Counted from the stretch's first letter, positions 39,491 to 49,309 are shown. The stretch: 64,000 nt of DNA from Nemertoderma westbladi (GCA_032718475.1 JAUCBJ010001088.1:85581-149580), one strand, 5' to 3'. Notes: generated by a model not told the origin, from the sequence alone. A program made the numbers and translations.

Positions 39491-41296
39491 GGGGAGTATG
39501 TCCTTCCCGCAGTGATTGCAGGCAAGAACGTTTCCATCAGAACAGATATTGTTGATTCTGAAATACCTCTTCTACTATCCAAAACATCTATGAAGAGAGC
39601 CCAAATGAAGATCGATTTAGAGACTGATACTGCAGAAGTTTTTGGTAAAGTTATAGCTTTGAACATGACATCATCCGGTCATTATTGTCTTCCAATTAGT
39701 ATTCCAGCTGAGGAGAATATGATTTTTGCTGTTGATTTTAATGGCCTTGAAAAATGTGAATTACACAAAGTTTTATTAAAAATACATCGACAGTTTGCTC
39801 ATCCTTCATCAGTGAAGTTTATTAACTTATTACAAGATGCCGGAGTCTGGAAAGATTCATTTTCAGACATTGTAAACAATATTACAGATAATTGTGATGT
39901 CTGTAAGCGATTCACAAAGACACGCCCAAGACCTGTTGTTGCTTTGCCTATGGCAAATAGATTTAATGAAGTAATCGCAATTGATTTAAAGGCATGGGAA
40001 TCAGAATGGATTTTGCATATGGTTGATGTATGGTCCCGATATAATATATCTGTATTTGTTTCAAACAAGAAGACGTCTACAATTGTTGATAAGATTATGC
40101 GAAATTGGGTTGCATATTTCGGTACTATGGGTGCAATTATGTCCGATAATGGTGGTGAGTTCAGTTCCGATGAGGTAAGGGAAATTTCTTCAATATTGAA
40201 TGTTAAAGTTCATACTACAGCTGGTTACAGTCCATATCAGAATGGATTATGTGAAAGAATACATGCAATCACTGACTTTATGTTGAAGAAACTCAAGGAG
40301 GATCAAAGCAAAGTTGCTGTGGAAATATTACTACCATGGGCCAACATGGCTAAGAATTCACTCCAAATGTGGAATGGTTATACGAGCAATCAACTAGTTT
40401 TTGGCCAGAATCCACAAATTCCCTGTCTTATGTTTGATGCGCCTCCAGCTTTACAAGGTACTACTTCCAGTGAAATATTTGCTGGTCACCTTAATTCCCT
40501 TCATGCTGCTAGGAAAGCATTTATTGAATCTGAAACTAATGAGCGTCTACGTCGAGCTCTGCGTTATAAAATTCGCATTTCAGAGCAAATATTTCATAAT
40601 GGTGATTTGGTATATTATAAACAAGATGGTAAAGACCGTTGGCTAGGTCCAGCGAAAGTAGTCTTCCAAGATGGTAAGGTGGTTTTTATAAGACATGGTG
40701 GTGTATTTTTACGTGTGGCACCAAACCGGCTACTACCTGTTTCATCGACCCAAGATCAGCCTGCTACTTCTGTAAATAATGCTGATGATACCGCTACTAC
40801 TAGTTCTGTCACAGAAGTGAAGGGTAATACTAATACTATTCTTACAGAAAGTTTTACTGCAAGTGGTGATTCTCATTCATCCCCTGAAAATGTGGTGAAA
40901 GAACAACCAATTCTAGATGACACATCTACCCCAAATTCAATAGTCTCTGTTAAAAATTGTTCCAACTATAAACCTAAGGCTGGTGATAATATTGAAGTCC
41001 GTAATGATGATTCCAATGAGTGGATTCCTGTTAAAATTTTGGGTCGTGCCGGAAAAGCTACAGGAAAATTTTCAAATTGGTATAATGTGGAGGAAGATAA
41101 CGGTAATAAGCATAGTTTCGATCTTTGCACTAAAGAATGGAGAGCTATCAATGATGTTGATTTTTTAAACGATGTGAATTTGGTTATTATTCCAAAAAAC
41201 CAGCATTCAACTCCAGATTGTCTAAATGCTAAGCAAGTTGAGCTCCAAAAACTTATTGATTATGAAGTTTATGAAGAAGTTCCATACGACAACTAG
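39491..41296 (+). CDS. Copia protease end and integrase, ending at in-frame TAG
   Basis: The same frame as gag follows. After the protease end (SEIPLLLSKTSMKRAQMKID) come the integrase zinc finger (IHRQFAHPSSVKF then CDVCKRF) and the DDE core with Asp in VIAIDLKAW, Asp in IMSDNGGEF and Glu in NGLCERIH. The GKDRWLGPAKVVFQDGKVVF patch corresponds to the C-terminal chromatin/DNA-binding part. A Ser/Thr-rich linker leads to YEEVPYDN and TAG at 41294-41296. Integrase joins the cDNA to host DNA. All core catalytic residues are present. Confidence 0.93.
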   Translation, partial: GEYVLPAVIAGKNVSIRTDIVDSEIPLLLSKTSMKRAQMKIDLETDTAEVFGKVIALNMTSSGHYCLPISIPAEENMIFAVDFNGLEKCELHKVLLKIHRQFAHPSSVKFINLLQDAGVWKDSFSDIVNNITDNCDVCKRFTKTRPRPVVALPMANRFNEVIAIDLKAWESEWILHMVDVWSRYNISVFVSNKKTSTIVDKIMRNWVAYFGTMGAIMSDNGGEFSSDEVREISSILNVKVHTTAGYSPYQNGLCERIHAITDFMLKKLKEDQSKVAVEILLPWANMAKNSLQMWNGYTSNQLVFGQNPQIPCLMFDAPPALQGTTSSEIFAGHLNSLHAARKAFIESETNERLRRALRYKIRISEQIFHNGDLVYYKQDGKDRWLGPAKVVFQDGKVVFIRHGGVFLRVAPNRLLPVSSTQDQPATSVNNADDTATTSSVTEVKGNTNTILTESFTASGDSHSSPENVVKEQPILDDTSTPNSIVSVKNCSNYKPKAGDNIEVRNDDSNEWIPVKILGRAGKATGKFSNWYNVEEDNGNKHSFDLCTKEWRAINDVDFLNDVNLVIIPKNQHSTPDCLNAKQVELQKLIDYEVYEEVPYDN

Positions 41297-42679
41297 CAAT
41301 GTATAAGTACAAGATGGATTTTATGGTACAAGGGGCAGGAGATCCGTGCTCGCTTAGTGGCTAGAGGTTTCGAAGAAAACATGAAACTTGCTACTGATTC
41401 ACCAACTATAGGTAAATATACAATGCGAATAATGTTAGCTATTATAGCTAGTAAAGGTTGGACCTTAAAGGCCACTGATATAAAATCGGCCTTTCTACAA
41501 GGGAAGACACTGGAGCGGGATTTATATTTACTTCCTCCTAAGGAAGCAAATGTATCTGATAACATGGTATGGCGGCTCAAGAAATGCCTGTATGGATTAA
41601 ATGATGCAGCTCGCCAATTTTACATTAGTGTTGTGGAAAAACTTACTGCTCTCGGATGTCTCAGATCACCACTAGATCCCGCATTATTTATATATCACGA
41701 CAATCAGAATAATGTTGCTGGAATACTCTGTTCTCATATAGACGACTTTCTTCATGCTGGGGATGAAAGATTTGACAATATCATTTCTCAGCTTACACAA
41801 CGATTTATTGTTGGTAAATCAGTACAACACGAATTCAATTACGTCGGATTTGAGCTAATTCATACAGTTGAAAACTTCATTGTTATTAATCAAAACAAGT
41901 ATGTTAATGATCTTAATATACCCAAATTAGATTTCACACGCAATAAGAATGATAACTTATCCAACTCAGAACTGTCACTTTATCGATCTTTAGTTGGTAA
42001 ATTAAATTGGATAGTCCATGGCAGCCGACCGGATTGGAACTTTGAACTTATTCAATTGAGTACACGTTTTAAAAACGCAATTTATGAAGATTTACTCCGT
42101 GTTTGCAAGATATTGCGAAAAATTCAAGAAGCTGATTGCTATGTTTTGTTTCCGAATCTAGAACATATTGTAAACTGGAAATTAATACTATATACCGATG
42201 CTGCTTTTGCTAATTTGAATGATGGAATAAGTAGCACCATGGCTTATATATTATTTTTGGTTGGCTCTAAAGGTTCTTCATGTCCTATTTCATGGAGTAC
42301 CTCAAAAATCAAGCGAGTAGTTCGCTCTACTATTGCCGCGGAAGCTTTGAGTTTACAGCAAGGAATAGAACAAGCTATCTATATTCGCTCATTGATATTA
42401 CAAATAATTGGATCAGGATCCCAATTGCCAATATTGGTTTTCAGTGATAACCGAAGCGTTATTGAGTCACTTCAATCTACAAAGATGGTGGATGACAAAC
42501 GTTTAAGAATAGATATTTGCGCAATCAAACAATTTCTGGAAAATGGTGAGATCCAATCTGTCTCTTGGTGTCCAGGATCGAAACAAATGGCCAATTCTCT
42601 GACAAAGAAGGGAGCTAATGGTGTAGAATTGCTTCGTTCGATTACTACTGGAAAACTCTCCAATATAAACTTCTCATAA
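41297..42679 (+). CDS. Copia reverse transcriptase and RNase H
   Basis: The frame continues after the TAG with QCISTRWIL and RLVARGFEE, then the RT motifs TDIKSAFLQG (first Asp), LKKCLYGLNDAARQFY and the catalytic box HIDDFLHAG, in which I-D-D replaces the usual V-D-D. RNase H shows LYTDAAFANL, ISWSTSKIKRVVRSTIAAEA and VFSDNRSVIE. It ends at TAA just before the polypurine-like tract. Length and motifs are complete for the family. Confidence 0.94.
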   Translation, partial: QCISTRWILWYKGQEIRARLVARGFEENMKLATDSPTIGKYTMRIMLAIIASKGWTLKATDIKSAFLQGKTLERDLYLLPPKEANVSDNMVWRLKKCLYGLNDAARQFYISVVEKLTALGCLRSPLDPALFIYHDNQNNVAGILCSHIDDFLHAGDERFDNIISQLTQRFIVGKSVQHEFNYVGFELIHTVENFIVINQNKYVNDLNIPKLDFTRNKNDNLSNSELSLYRSLVGKLNWIVHGSRPDWNFELIQLSTRFKNAIYEDLLRVCKILRKIQEADCYVLFPNLEHIVNWKLILYTDAAFANLNDGISSTMAYILFLVGSKGSSCPISWSTSKIKRVVRSTIAAEALSLQQGIEQAIYIRSLILQIIGSGSQLPILVFSDNRSVIESLQSTKMVDDKRLRIDICAIKQFLENGEIQSVSWCPGSKQMANSLTKKGANGVELLRSITTGKLSNINFS

Positions 42680-42796
42680 GTTCAACTCAAACTCGACGAT
42701 ATAATAAGACTTATTAAAAAAAACTCTCCAATATAAACTTCGTATATGTTCATATGTTCAACTCAAACTGTAATAGGACTTATTAAACAAAATAAA

Positions 42797-42809
42797 AATA
42801 TGGGAGAGT
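42797..42809 (+). other. Polypurine-like tract
   Basis: AAATATGGGAGAG immediately precedes the 3' LTR, the position where plus-strand priming occurs in LTR elements. Upstream, 42652-42790 holds a ~70-bp near-tandem duplication (AAACTCTCCAATATAAACTT twice). Confidence 0.6.
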
Positions 42810-43030
42810 TGTTAATCTAAAGATGACCAGATACTGTTGTACCGGTAGGTGGTGGTTGGTAGTATGCTCTGTAGGCCTATCGTTATTGACGGCTGTATTA
42901 TAATATAGTAGCGTATGTTTGGTGGTGTGTAAATTGAGTTTACTGTCCCGGTTCTGCATACCGGTATCTTAACTAACTGCCACATATATATATATATTAT
43001 TATTATATTTCTCGATATTGATGATTAACA
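42810..43030 (+). repeat. 3' LTR of the copia element
   Basis: It is 221 bp and identical to 37848-38068. It is followed by ATGGC, the second copy of the 5-bp target duplication, which is also in-frame sequence of the interrupted host retroelement. Confidence 0.95.
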
Positions 43031-43897
43031 ATGGCCACTCACAGGAGCATGCTGGTGCGGAGGCTGGCAGGTTGGAAGAGGGCTGAGTTCCACGAACTGC
43101 TTGTCGAGGCTAGGGTTATCCAGTCTCATTGCCCGAAACGGCCGTGTCCGGAGTCTCAGAACATGGCGCTCCAGAAAGCTTTTGTCCGCCATATGCTGAC
43201 AGGGAACATCTCGGCAGCGAAGAGGTGCCTGGGTCAGTTACACCGGGGTAAACCAATGGGTCCCGACGATACATTCACTGACAAAGATGGAGAGACAAAG
43301 GTGGTACGAGATGTGCTGCTAGATAAACACCCACCCGCCAAACTGGCAGACGAGTCAATTCTGTTGGATGAGTTCGAGGGAGCACCCGAGCACCACCCGG
43401 TAGTGTTTGAGCAGCAGAATGAGCAGTTAATCTTGACCAGCTTGTTAAGGATGAAGGGAAATGCCGCAGGTCCCTCTGGTATGGATGTGCAGGGGTGGAA
43501 ACACCTTCTGACGAAGTTCCGCACTCAGTCCAACGAGTTATGCGATCAGTTAGCGCAGTTGGGCAGGGTGATGTCGCAGTCTCTCATACCATCCGGTTCC
43601 CTGTCAGCTCTATTGTATGCTCGACTCATCGCGTTGGACAAGAATCAAGGCGTCCGGCCCATCGGGATCGGAGAGGTTCTATGGCGGCTTATTGGGAAGG
43701 CGGCGATCCGGTGTATTCGCGAGAATCTCAAAGCTGTCGGCGGGTCCGTGCAGCTATGCCTTGGACAGAAGTCAGGGATCGAGTTCGCTGTCCATAGCCT
43801 TAATGACGCCTTTGACCATGATAACTGTGATGGTGTTCTCCAAGTTGATGCCACTAACGCGTTTAACGCCCTCAACTGCCAGGGGGCGCTTCATCCA
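43031..43897 (+). pseudogene. RT retroelement, reverse transcriptase (first half), resuming after copia
   Basis: The reading continues the 36811-37847 protein in the same phase. Visible are LVRRLAGWKRAEFHELLVEA, AAGPSGMDVQGWKHL, ALLYARLIALDKNQGVRPIG followed by IGEVLWRLIGKA, and VLQVDATNAFNALN, which holds the first catalytic Asp. The domain is cut at about 43894 before the YxDD box, so the enzyme is incomplete. The VRPIGIGEV-RLIGKA signature marks a distinct RT lineage seen in invertebrates, plants and fungi; I cannot name it with certainty. Confidence 0.8.
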
Positions 43898-45167
43898 CGA
43901 AGCTAAGGAAAATCAACTACTTTCGCTAAGAAAGATTTTCCTTAGCTGAGATGGTCTATTCATAGTGGGCTATTTTACTTGTGTGAGGCAGATTTGGGGT
44001 TTTTTGATAGGCGAAAAAACTAGCCTTTAAAAGTACCCTGAAATTTTGCATGTATATACTACTCGACGAGGCGCATCTTTTGGGCCGGGTCTCATATCCA
44101 GGAAAAATCTGGTTTCCATGGCAACGGACTTCAAAAAAAGTCTATGTATTTCAAGTCAATATTTATAACTCTATTTGTAGGAAAACTATAATAGATATAA
44201 ACTTGGGGTTTCGCAACACAACTATAAGGTCCATAGCAGATCCGATTGAGGCTAAATAGAAAATCCAGTTACCTTGGCAACCGGGATAAACAGATGTTAA
44301 AATTTATAAAATGTTAATTTGAAGCCTAAGGGCAAGGTGTTATGACTTGGGACCAACCCCTACCCCCACTATATAACTTATTCTGCATCCGAATTACATT
44401 GTTCTATTTTTCAGTTACCATGACAACCGCTGAAAACAGATGTTTTTATTCAAAACTTATTCATTTGGACATAGACTTCACGATAAAATTTTACAAAACT
44501 GGGTATGTGTTATCTGGACCACTAGTTGGAACTTTTAGTGAAACTCAAAACATTCCAGAAATATCTAGTTACCGTGGTAACTGGAGTTTATTACAGATTA
44601 TATCATTCAAGTCTATATTCATAACTCTATTTGTAGAAAAACCGCAATAGATATAAACTTGGGGTTTCTCAACTCAACTATAAGGTTCATATCCAAGCCG
44701 TTCGAGGTTAATTAGAAATTCCAGTCACCATAGCAACAAGACTAAACAGATATTAAAATTTATAAAATGATAATTTGAAGCACAAGTTAATAGTATTATG
44801 ACTTGGGACCAACACCTACCCCCACTATATGACTTATTCTGCATCCGAATTACATTGTTCTATTTTTCAGTTTCCATGACAACCACTACAAACAGATGCA
44901 TTTTGATAGAAAATCGGTAATTTGGACATAAACTACAATATTTTCTAAAACTCAGTACATGTGTTATCTGAACCACAATCTGTACTGAATTTTTTTTCAA
45001 AGGTTAAAGCAACAGTTCCAGCGAACTCTAGTTTCCATGGGAATAGAAGTTAATTATTGACAATTGCTACTAAACGAGGCTAAGCAAGCAACGAACCAAA
45101 GTGTGGCCGTTTGTTTAATTTTCCTTAGCTTCGTGGTTGCATTTCCTTTAGGAAATGCCTTTCTCGT
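43895..45167. mobile_element. 1.27-kb TIR element, tandem copy 1, with X-box-like array
   Basis: The unit starts CCACGAAGCTAAGGAAAAT (43895) and has the perfect inverse ATTTTCCTTAGCTTCGTGG ending at 45136. A 31-bp spacer containing the palindrome GCATTTCCT-TT-AGGAAATGC follows. The interior has about 300-bp sub-repeats and seven X-box-like 14-mers at ~150-bp spacing. There is no transposase; small open frames are identical in both copies only because the copies are recent duplicates. It interrupts the RT retroelement. Confidence 0.8.
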
Positions 45168-46436
45168 CCACGAAGCTAAGGAAAATCAACTACTTTCGCT
45201 AAGAAAGATTTTCCTTAGCTGAGATGGTCTATTCATAGTGGGCTATTTTACTTGTGTGAGGCAGATTTGGGGTTTTTTGATAGGCGAAAAAACTAGCCTT
45301 TAAAAGTACCCTGAAATTTTGCATGTATATACTACTCGACGAGGCGCATCTTTTGGGCCGGGTCTCATATCCAGGAAAAATCTGGTTTCCATGGCAACGG
45401 ACTTCAAAAAAAGTCTATGTATTTCAAGTCAATATTTATAACTCTATTTGTAGGAAAACTATAATAGATATAAACTTGGGGTTTCGCAACACAACTATAA
45501 GGTCCATAGCAGATCCGATTGAGGCTAAATAGAAAATCCAGTTACCTTGGCAACCGGGATAAACAGATGTTAAAATTTATAAAATGTTAATTTGAAGCCT
45601 AAGGGCAAGGTGTTATGACTTGGGACCAACCCCTACCCCCACTATATAACTTATTCTGCATCCGAATTACATTGTTCTATTTTTCAGTTACCATGACAAC
45701 CGCTGAAAACAGATGTTTTTATTCAAAACTTATTCATTTGGACATAGACTTCACGATAAAATTTTACAAAACTGGGTATGTGTTATCTGGACCACTAGTT
45801 GGAACTTTTAGTGAAACTCAAAACATTCCAGAAATATCTAGTTACCGTGGTAACTGGAGTTTATTACAGATTATATCATTCAAGTCTATATTCATAACTC
45901 TATTTGTAGAAAAACCGCAATAGATATAAACTTGGGGTTTCTCAACTCAACTATAAGGTTCATATCCAAGCCGTTCGAGGTTAATTAGAAATTCCAGTCA
46001 CCATAGCAACAAGACTAAACAGATGTTAAAATTTATAAAATGATAATTTGAAGCACAAGTTAATAGTATTATGACTTGGGACTAACCCCTACCCCCACAA
46101 TATGACTTATTCTGCATCCGAATTACATTGTTCTATTTTTCAGTTTCCATGACAACCACTGCAAACAGATGCAATTTGATAGAAAATCGGTAATCTGGAC
46201 ATAAACTACAATATTTTCTGAAACTCAGTATATGTGTTATCTGAACCACAATCTGTACTGAATTTTTTTTCAAAGGTTAAAGCAACAGTTCCAGAGAACT
46301 CTAGTTTCCATGGGAATAGAAGTTAATTATTGACAATTGCTACTAAGCGAGGCTAAGCAACGAACCAAAGTGTGGCCGTTTGTTTAATTTTCCTTAGCTT
46401 CGTGGTTGCATTTCCTTTAGGAAATGCCTTTCTCGT
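45168..46436. mobile_element. 1.27-kb TIR element, tandem copy 2
   Basis: This is a head-to-tail duplicate of 43895-45167 with a period of 1273 bp, identical for roughly the first 850 bp and with a few substitutions and a small deletion later. Inverted ends are at 45168 and 46405; the 31-bp spacer is repeated at 46406-46436. It carries the same X-box-like series. Confidence 0.85.
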
Positions 46437-46729
46437 AATATGCAAACAAAGAAAAGAAGGAGGAAGTGTGCAGTAAGCTGCCACAGAATCAACAGCAACT
46501 GTGTGATCTATTGGGAGAGAAAGGAGCTTCAGCCTGGCTAAACTGTAAACCTATGACCTTACAGGATACTCACCTCGACAAGGAAGGGTTCCGTGATTCC
46601 CTGTGCCTTCGCTACGGGTGGACGCCGCGAAATCTACCGTCTCGTTGTGCCTGTGGGGTGCAATTTACTTCGTCCCACGTGCTGTCGTGCCCCACCGGAG
46701 GGTTCCCCTCCATGATTTCATTTTTTTAA
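46437..46729 (+). pseudogene. RT retroelement C-terminal fragment
   Basis: The frame 46466-46729 encodes GASAWLNCKPM, FRDSLCLRYGWTPRNLPSRC and CACGVQFTSSHVLSCPTGGF. It is the conserved tail of the same RT protein family (G-A-S-x-W-L, L-R-Y-G-W, C-x-C-G...H...C-P-x-G-G-F). The RT palm and everything between 43897 and here are missing, so the tandem element sits at a deletion. Confidence 0.78.
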
Positions 46730-46785
46730 AACTGGTAAAAGTATATATCATATTATGATATATACTTTTACCAGTTTTAAAAAAA
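46721..46785. other. Perfect 31-bp inverted repeat at an element junction
   Basis: The arms T7-AAAACTGGTAAAA-GTATATATCAT and the inverse are separated by only 3 bp. It lies exactly where the RT retroelement tail ends and the LINE-3'-like flank of array 2 begins. The equivalent flank at 24.67 kb has just one arm. Confidence 0.9.
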
Positions 46786-47035
46786 TATATATTTTGACAG
46801 CTACGTTTCGTTTTTTTTCACTTTCTTCGGCTGAGACCTGCACTGTACGTAAATGATAATATAAAAGGCCAAAGTCGACAGGCAAAATTGGTTTAACCAA
46901 TTCGTGAAATGACCTCTATATCTACTGTATAACATACCATATTACAATATAAATAACATTTACAGATGAATCAATAGTTAAGACCAGGCCTAGTCATGCA
47001 TTCGAAAAAAAGATTCGAATCATATTATTTTCTTC
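46760..47035 (+). repeat. Duplicated flank of the 63-bp array, copy 2
   Basis: It matches 24675-24955 with a few differences and leads into array 2, so array plus flank form one duplicated unit. Confidence 0.85.
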
Positions 47036-48545
47036 CACTCTGTGTCATTAAGGAATGCCTGTTTACCACCATGGGTGATCTTCCACAGAAAATCCTTCCA
47101 CTATGTTTCCTAAAGGAATGCCTGTTCAGCACCATGGGTGATCTTCCACAGAAAACCCTTCCACTCTGTTTCCTAAAGGAATGCCTGTTCACAACCAATT
47201 GGTGATCTTCCACAGTAAACCCTTCCACTATGTTTCCTAAAGGAATGCCTGTTCACCATCAATTGGTGATCTTCCACAGTAAACCCTTCCACTCTGTTTC
47301 CTAAAGCGCAATGCCTGTTCACCATGATGGGTGATCTTCCACAGAAAAACCCTTCCATTCTGTTTCCTAAAGGAATGCCTGTTCACCACCGTGGGTGATC
47401 TTCCACAGTAAACCCTTCCACTGTGTTTCCTAAAGGAATGCCTGTTCACCACCATGGGTTATCTTTCATAGAAAACCCTTCCATTCTGTTTCCTAAAGGA
47501 ATGCCTGTTCACCACCATTGGTGGTCTTTCCACACTAACCCTTCCACTCTGTTTCCTAAAGGAATGCCTGTTCACCATCATGGGTAATCTTTCACAGAAA
47601 ACCCTTCCATTCTGTTTCCTAAAGGAATGCCTGTTCACCACCGTGGGTGATCTTCCACAGTAAACCCTTCCATTCTGTTTCCTAAAGGAATGCCTGTTCA
47701 CCACCGTGGGTGATCTTCCACAGTAAACCCTTCCACTGTGTTTCCTAAAGGAATGCCTGTTCACCACCATGGGTTATCTTTCACAGAAAACCCTTCCATT
47801 CTGTTTCCTAAAGGAATGCCTGTTCACCACCGTGGGTGATCTTCCACAGTAAACCCTTCCACTGTGTTTCCTAAAGAAATGCCTGTTCACCACCGTGGGT
47901 GATCTTCCACAGTAAACCCTTCCACTGTGTTTCCTAAAGGAATATGGGTGATCTTCCACAGAAAACCCTTTCATTCTGTTTCCTAAAGGAATGCCTGTTC
48001 ACCACCATGGGTTATCTTTCACAGAAAACCCTTCCATTCTGTTTCCTAAAGGAATGCCTGTTCACCACCGTGGGTGATCTTCCACAGTAAACCCTTCCAC
48101 TGTGTTTCCTAAAGGAATGCCTGTTCACCACCGTGGGTGATCTTCCACAGTAAACCCTTCCACTGTGTTTCCTAAAGGAATATGTGTGATCTTCCACAGA
48201 AAACCCTTCCATTCTGTTTCCTAAAGGAATGCCTGTTCACCATCACGGGTGATCTTCCACAGAAAACCCTTCCACTCTGTTTCCTAAAGGAATGCCTGTT
48301 CACCATCATGGGTGATCTTCCACAGACAACCCTTCCATTCTGTTTCCTAAAGGAATGACTGTTCACCACCATGGGTGATCTTGCAAAGAAAACCCTTCCG
48401 TTCTGTTTCCTAAAGGAATGCCTGTTTACCACCATGGGTGATCTTCCACAGAAAACCCTTCCATTCTGTTTTCTAAAGGAATGCCTGTTTACCACCGTGG
48501 GTGATCTTCAACAGTTATCCTTTCCGGTATGTTTCCCAAAGGAAT
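47035..48545 (-). repeat. 63-bp satellite array 2 (~24 copies)
   Basis: It has the same monomer as array 1 and a local duplicated block (47774-47974 against 48012-48212). Periodic open frames on the minus strand are repeat shadows. Downstream it passes through diverged modules (48545-48560) to a region with LINE/SINE-like sequence. Confidence 0.93.
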
Positions 48546-48840
48546 ACATGACTGTTTAACACCCATGGTGTTGATCTATTAACTTAAAGGAAGAAAAGGA
48601 GTCTTACACCCCAAATAAAAAATATAGAATAAGTACATTTGATCCAAAATATACTTCTCGACCCCTAGGGTCATCGAAGAACAACAAACACACAAACACA
48701 AACAAATATAAATACGTGCTAAACATACAGGTATGTGTCGCAACCCTAACCTAAGCCTACCCGCCATACACTAAATGATACCGTAATACAAAACCCGTAA
48801 TAACAACCCCCTGTTAGTCAGTATATCGTTAACATCAATT
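48546..48840. other. Non-coding stretch between array 2 and the SINE
   Basis: No gene. It contains an ACAAACACACAAACACAAAC run and a CGCAACCCTAACCTAAGCCT phrase. Modules resembling the SINE body (CATGGTGTTGATCT) occur at 48560 and twice at 48843-48870. Confidence 0.4.
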
Positions 48841-49062
48841 ATCATGGTGTTGATCTGTCATGGTGTTGTAAAGGCAACTTGCCACTCCGTTTCTCAAGCT
48901 GCCTTGTTTCTCCTTTATCGACCAGTGAATGATGAAAGCCACGATTAGGCTAGGCTGCAGCACATAAAGCGCTGTTCAAAGGATGCTGCCCCGTCTAGTG
49001 TCTACGGATCGAACCAGGGATTCCTAACTGGAAGCCCAGGAATGCCACTAGACCAAGCTGCT
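48841..49062 (-). mobile_element. tRNA-derived SINE, head and body, minus strand
   Basis: On the minus strand the 5' end carries an A box TGGTCTAGTGG (49045-49055) and a B box GGTTCGATCC (49006-49015), separated by a tRNA-like stretch, the internal RNA polymerase III promoter of tRNA-derived SINEs. The body continues with GTGCTGCAGCCTAGCCTAAT and AGAAACGGAGTGG, also found in the truncated SINE at 17831-18008. The body module is the ancestor or relative of the 63-bp satellite. Confidence 0.8.
49006..49055 (-). promoter_or_regulatory. Pol III A and B boxes of the SINE head
   Basis: The A box TGGTCTAGTGG and B box GGTTCGATCC are spaced about 30 bp apart, as in tRNA genes. A complete tRNA cloverleaf with CCA-side stem is not evident, so this is a SINE promoter, not a functional tRNA. 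Confidence 0.7.
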
Positions 49063-49096
49063 TTTATGATATAATCTATTAATTTTATTATTTAAG

Positions 49097-49309
49097 GTGG
49101 ATGATGTTGTTAATGAGTTTGCGAATATGTCAGAAGTGCGAAAATGTAAGGGGCCGGAACAAAACGGAGAGAATTCATCGGAACTAAATGGTGAGAATTC
49201 GGAACAAAATGACGATGATTGCAACGATAGTGAGAGTGGCAATGAAACCTTAGACTCTGGTGATGATGAAACCTCAGATGAAAGCAGTGATATCGATGAA
49301 GATGATATT
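49097..49309 (+). CDS. Hypothetical gene, acidic exon
   Basis: After TATTTAAG the phase-0 frame VDDVVNEFANMSEVRKCKG is followed by Asn/Glu/Asp/Ser-rich acidic sequence (QNDDDCNDSESGNETLDSGD). A donor ATT|GTTAGT at 49310, the same non-ideal type as in the fibrinogen-related gene, precedes a stop. It is in phase with the exon at 49989. The first exon of the gene was not found. An unspliced short acidic ORF is the alternative. Confidence 0.4.

Larger units (their letters stand above)
37848..43030 (+). mobile_element. Full-length Ty1/copia element (GalEa-like), very young
   Basis: The 5183-bp element has two 221-bp LTRs identical by eye, a tRNA-primer site right after the 5' LTR, a purine-rich tract before the 3' LTR and a 5-bp target duplication ATGGC (37843-37847 and 43031-43035). 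Inside, one reading frame (38237-42679) covers gag, protease, integrase, RT and RNase H in copia order, interrupted by two TAG codons. It sits inside the older RT retroelement. Identical LTRs imply a recent insertion. Confidence 0.96.

Noticed and set aside
44050-45923. Pairs of identical 69- and 102-codon ORFs in the tandem element as conserved proteins
   Set aside because: Identity reflects a recent tandem duplication of the DNA; the frames have no recognisable features and begin and end at arbitrary places.
43895-46436. Relation of the 31-bp spacer palindrome GCATTTCCTTTAGGAAATGC to the TTTCCTAAAGGAATGCC core of the 63-bp satellite
   Set aside because: The similarity is short and palindromic words of this kind arise easily; no longer homology was seen.
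49006-49062. A functional tRNA gene
   Set aside because: A and B boxes are present, but the 3' side runs into SINE body without an acceptor-stem partner, so it is a SINE head.
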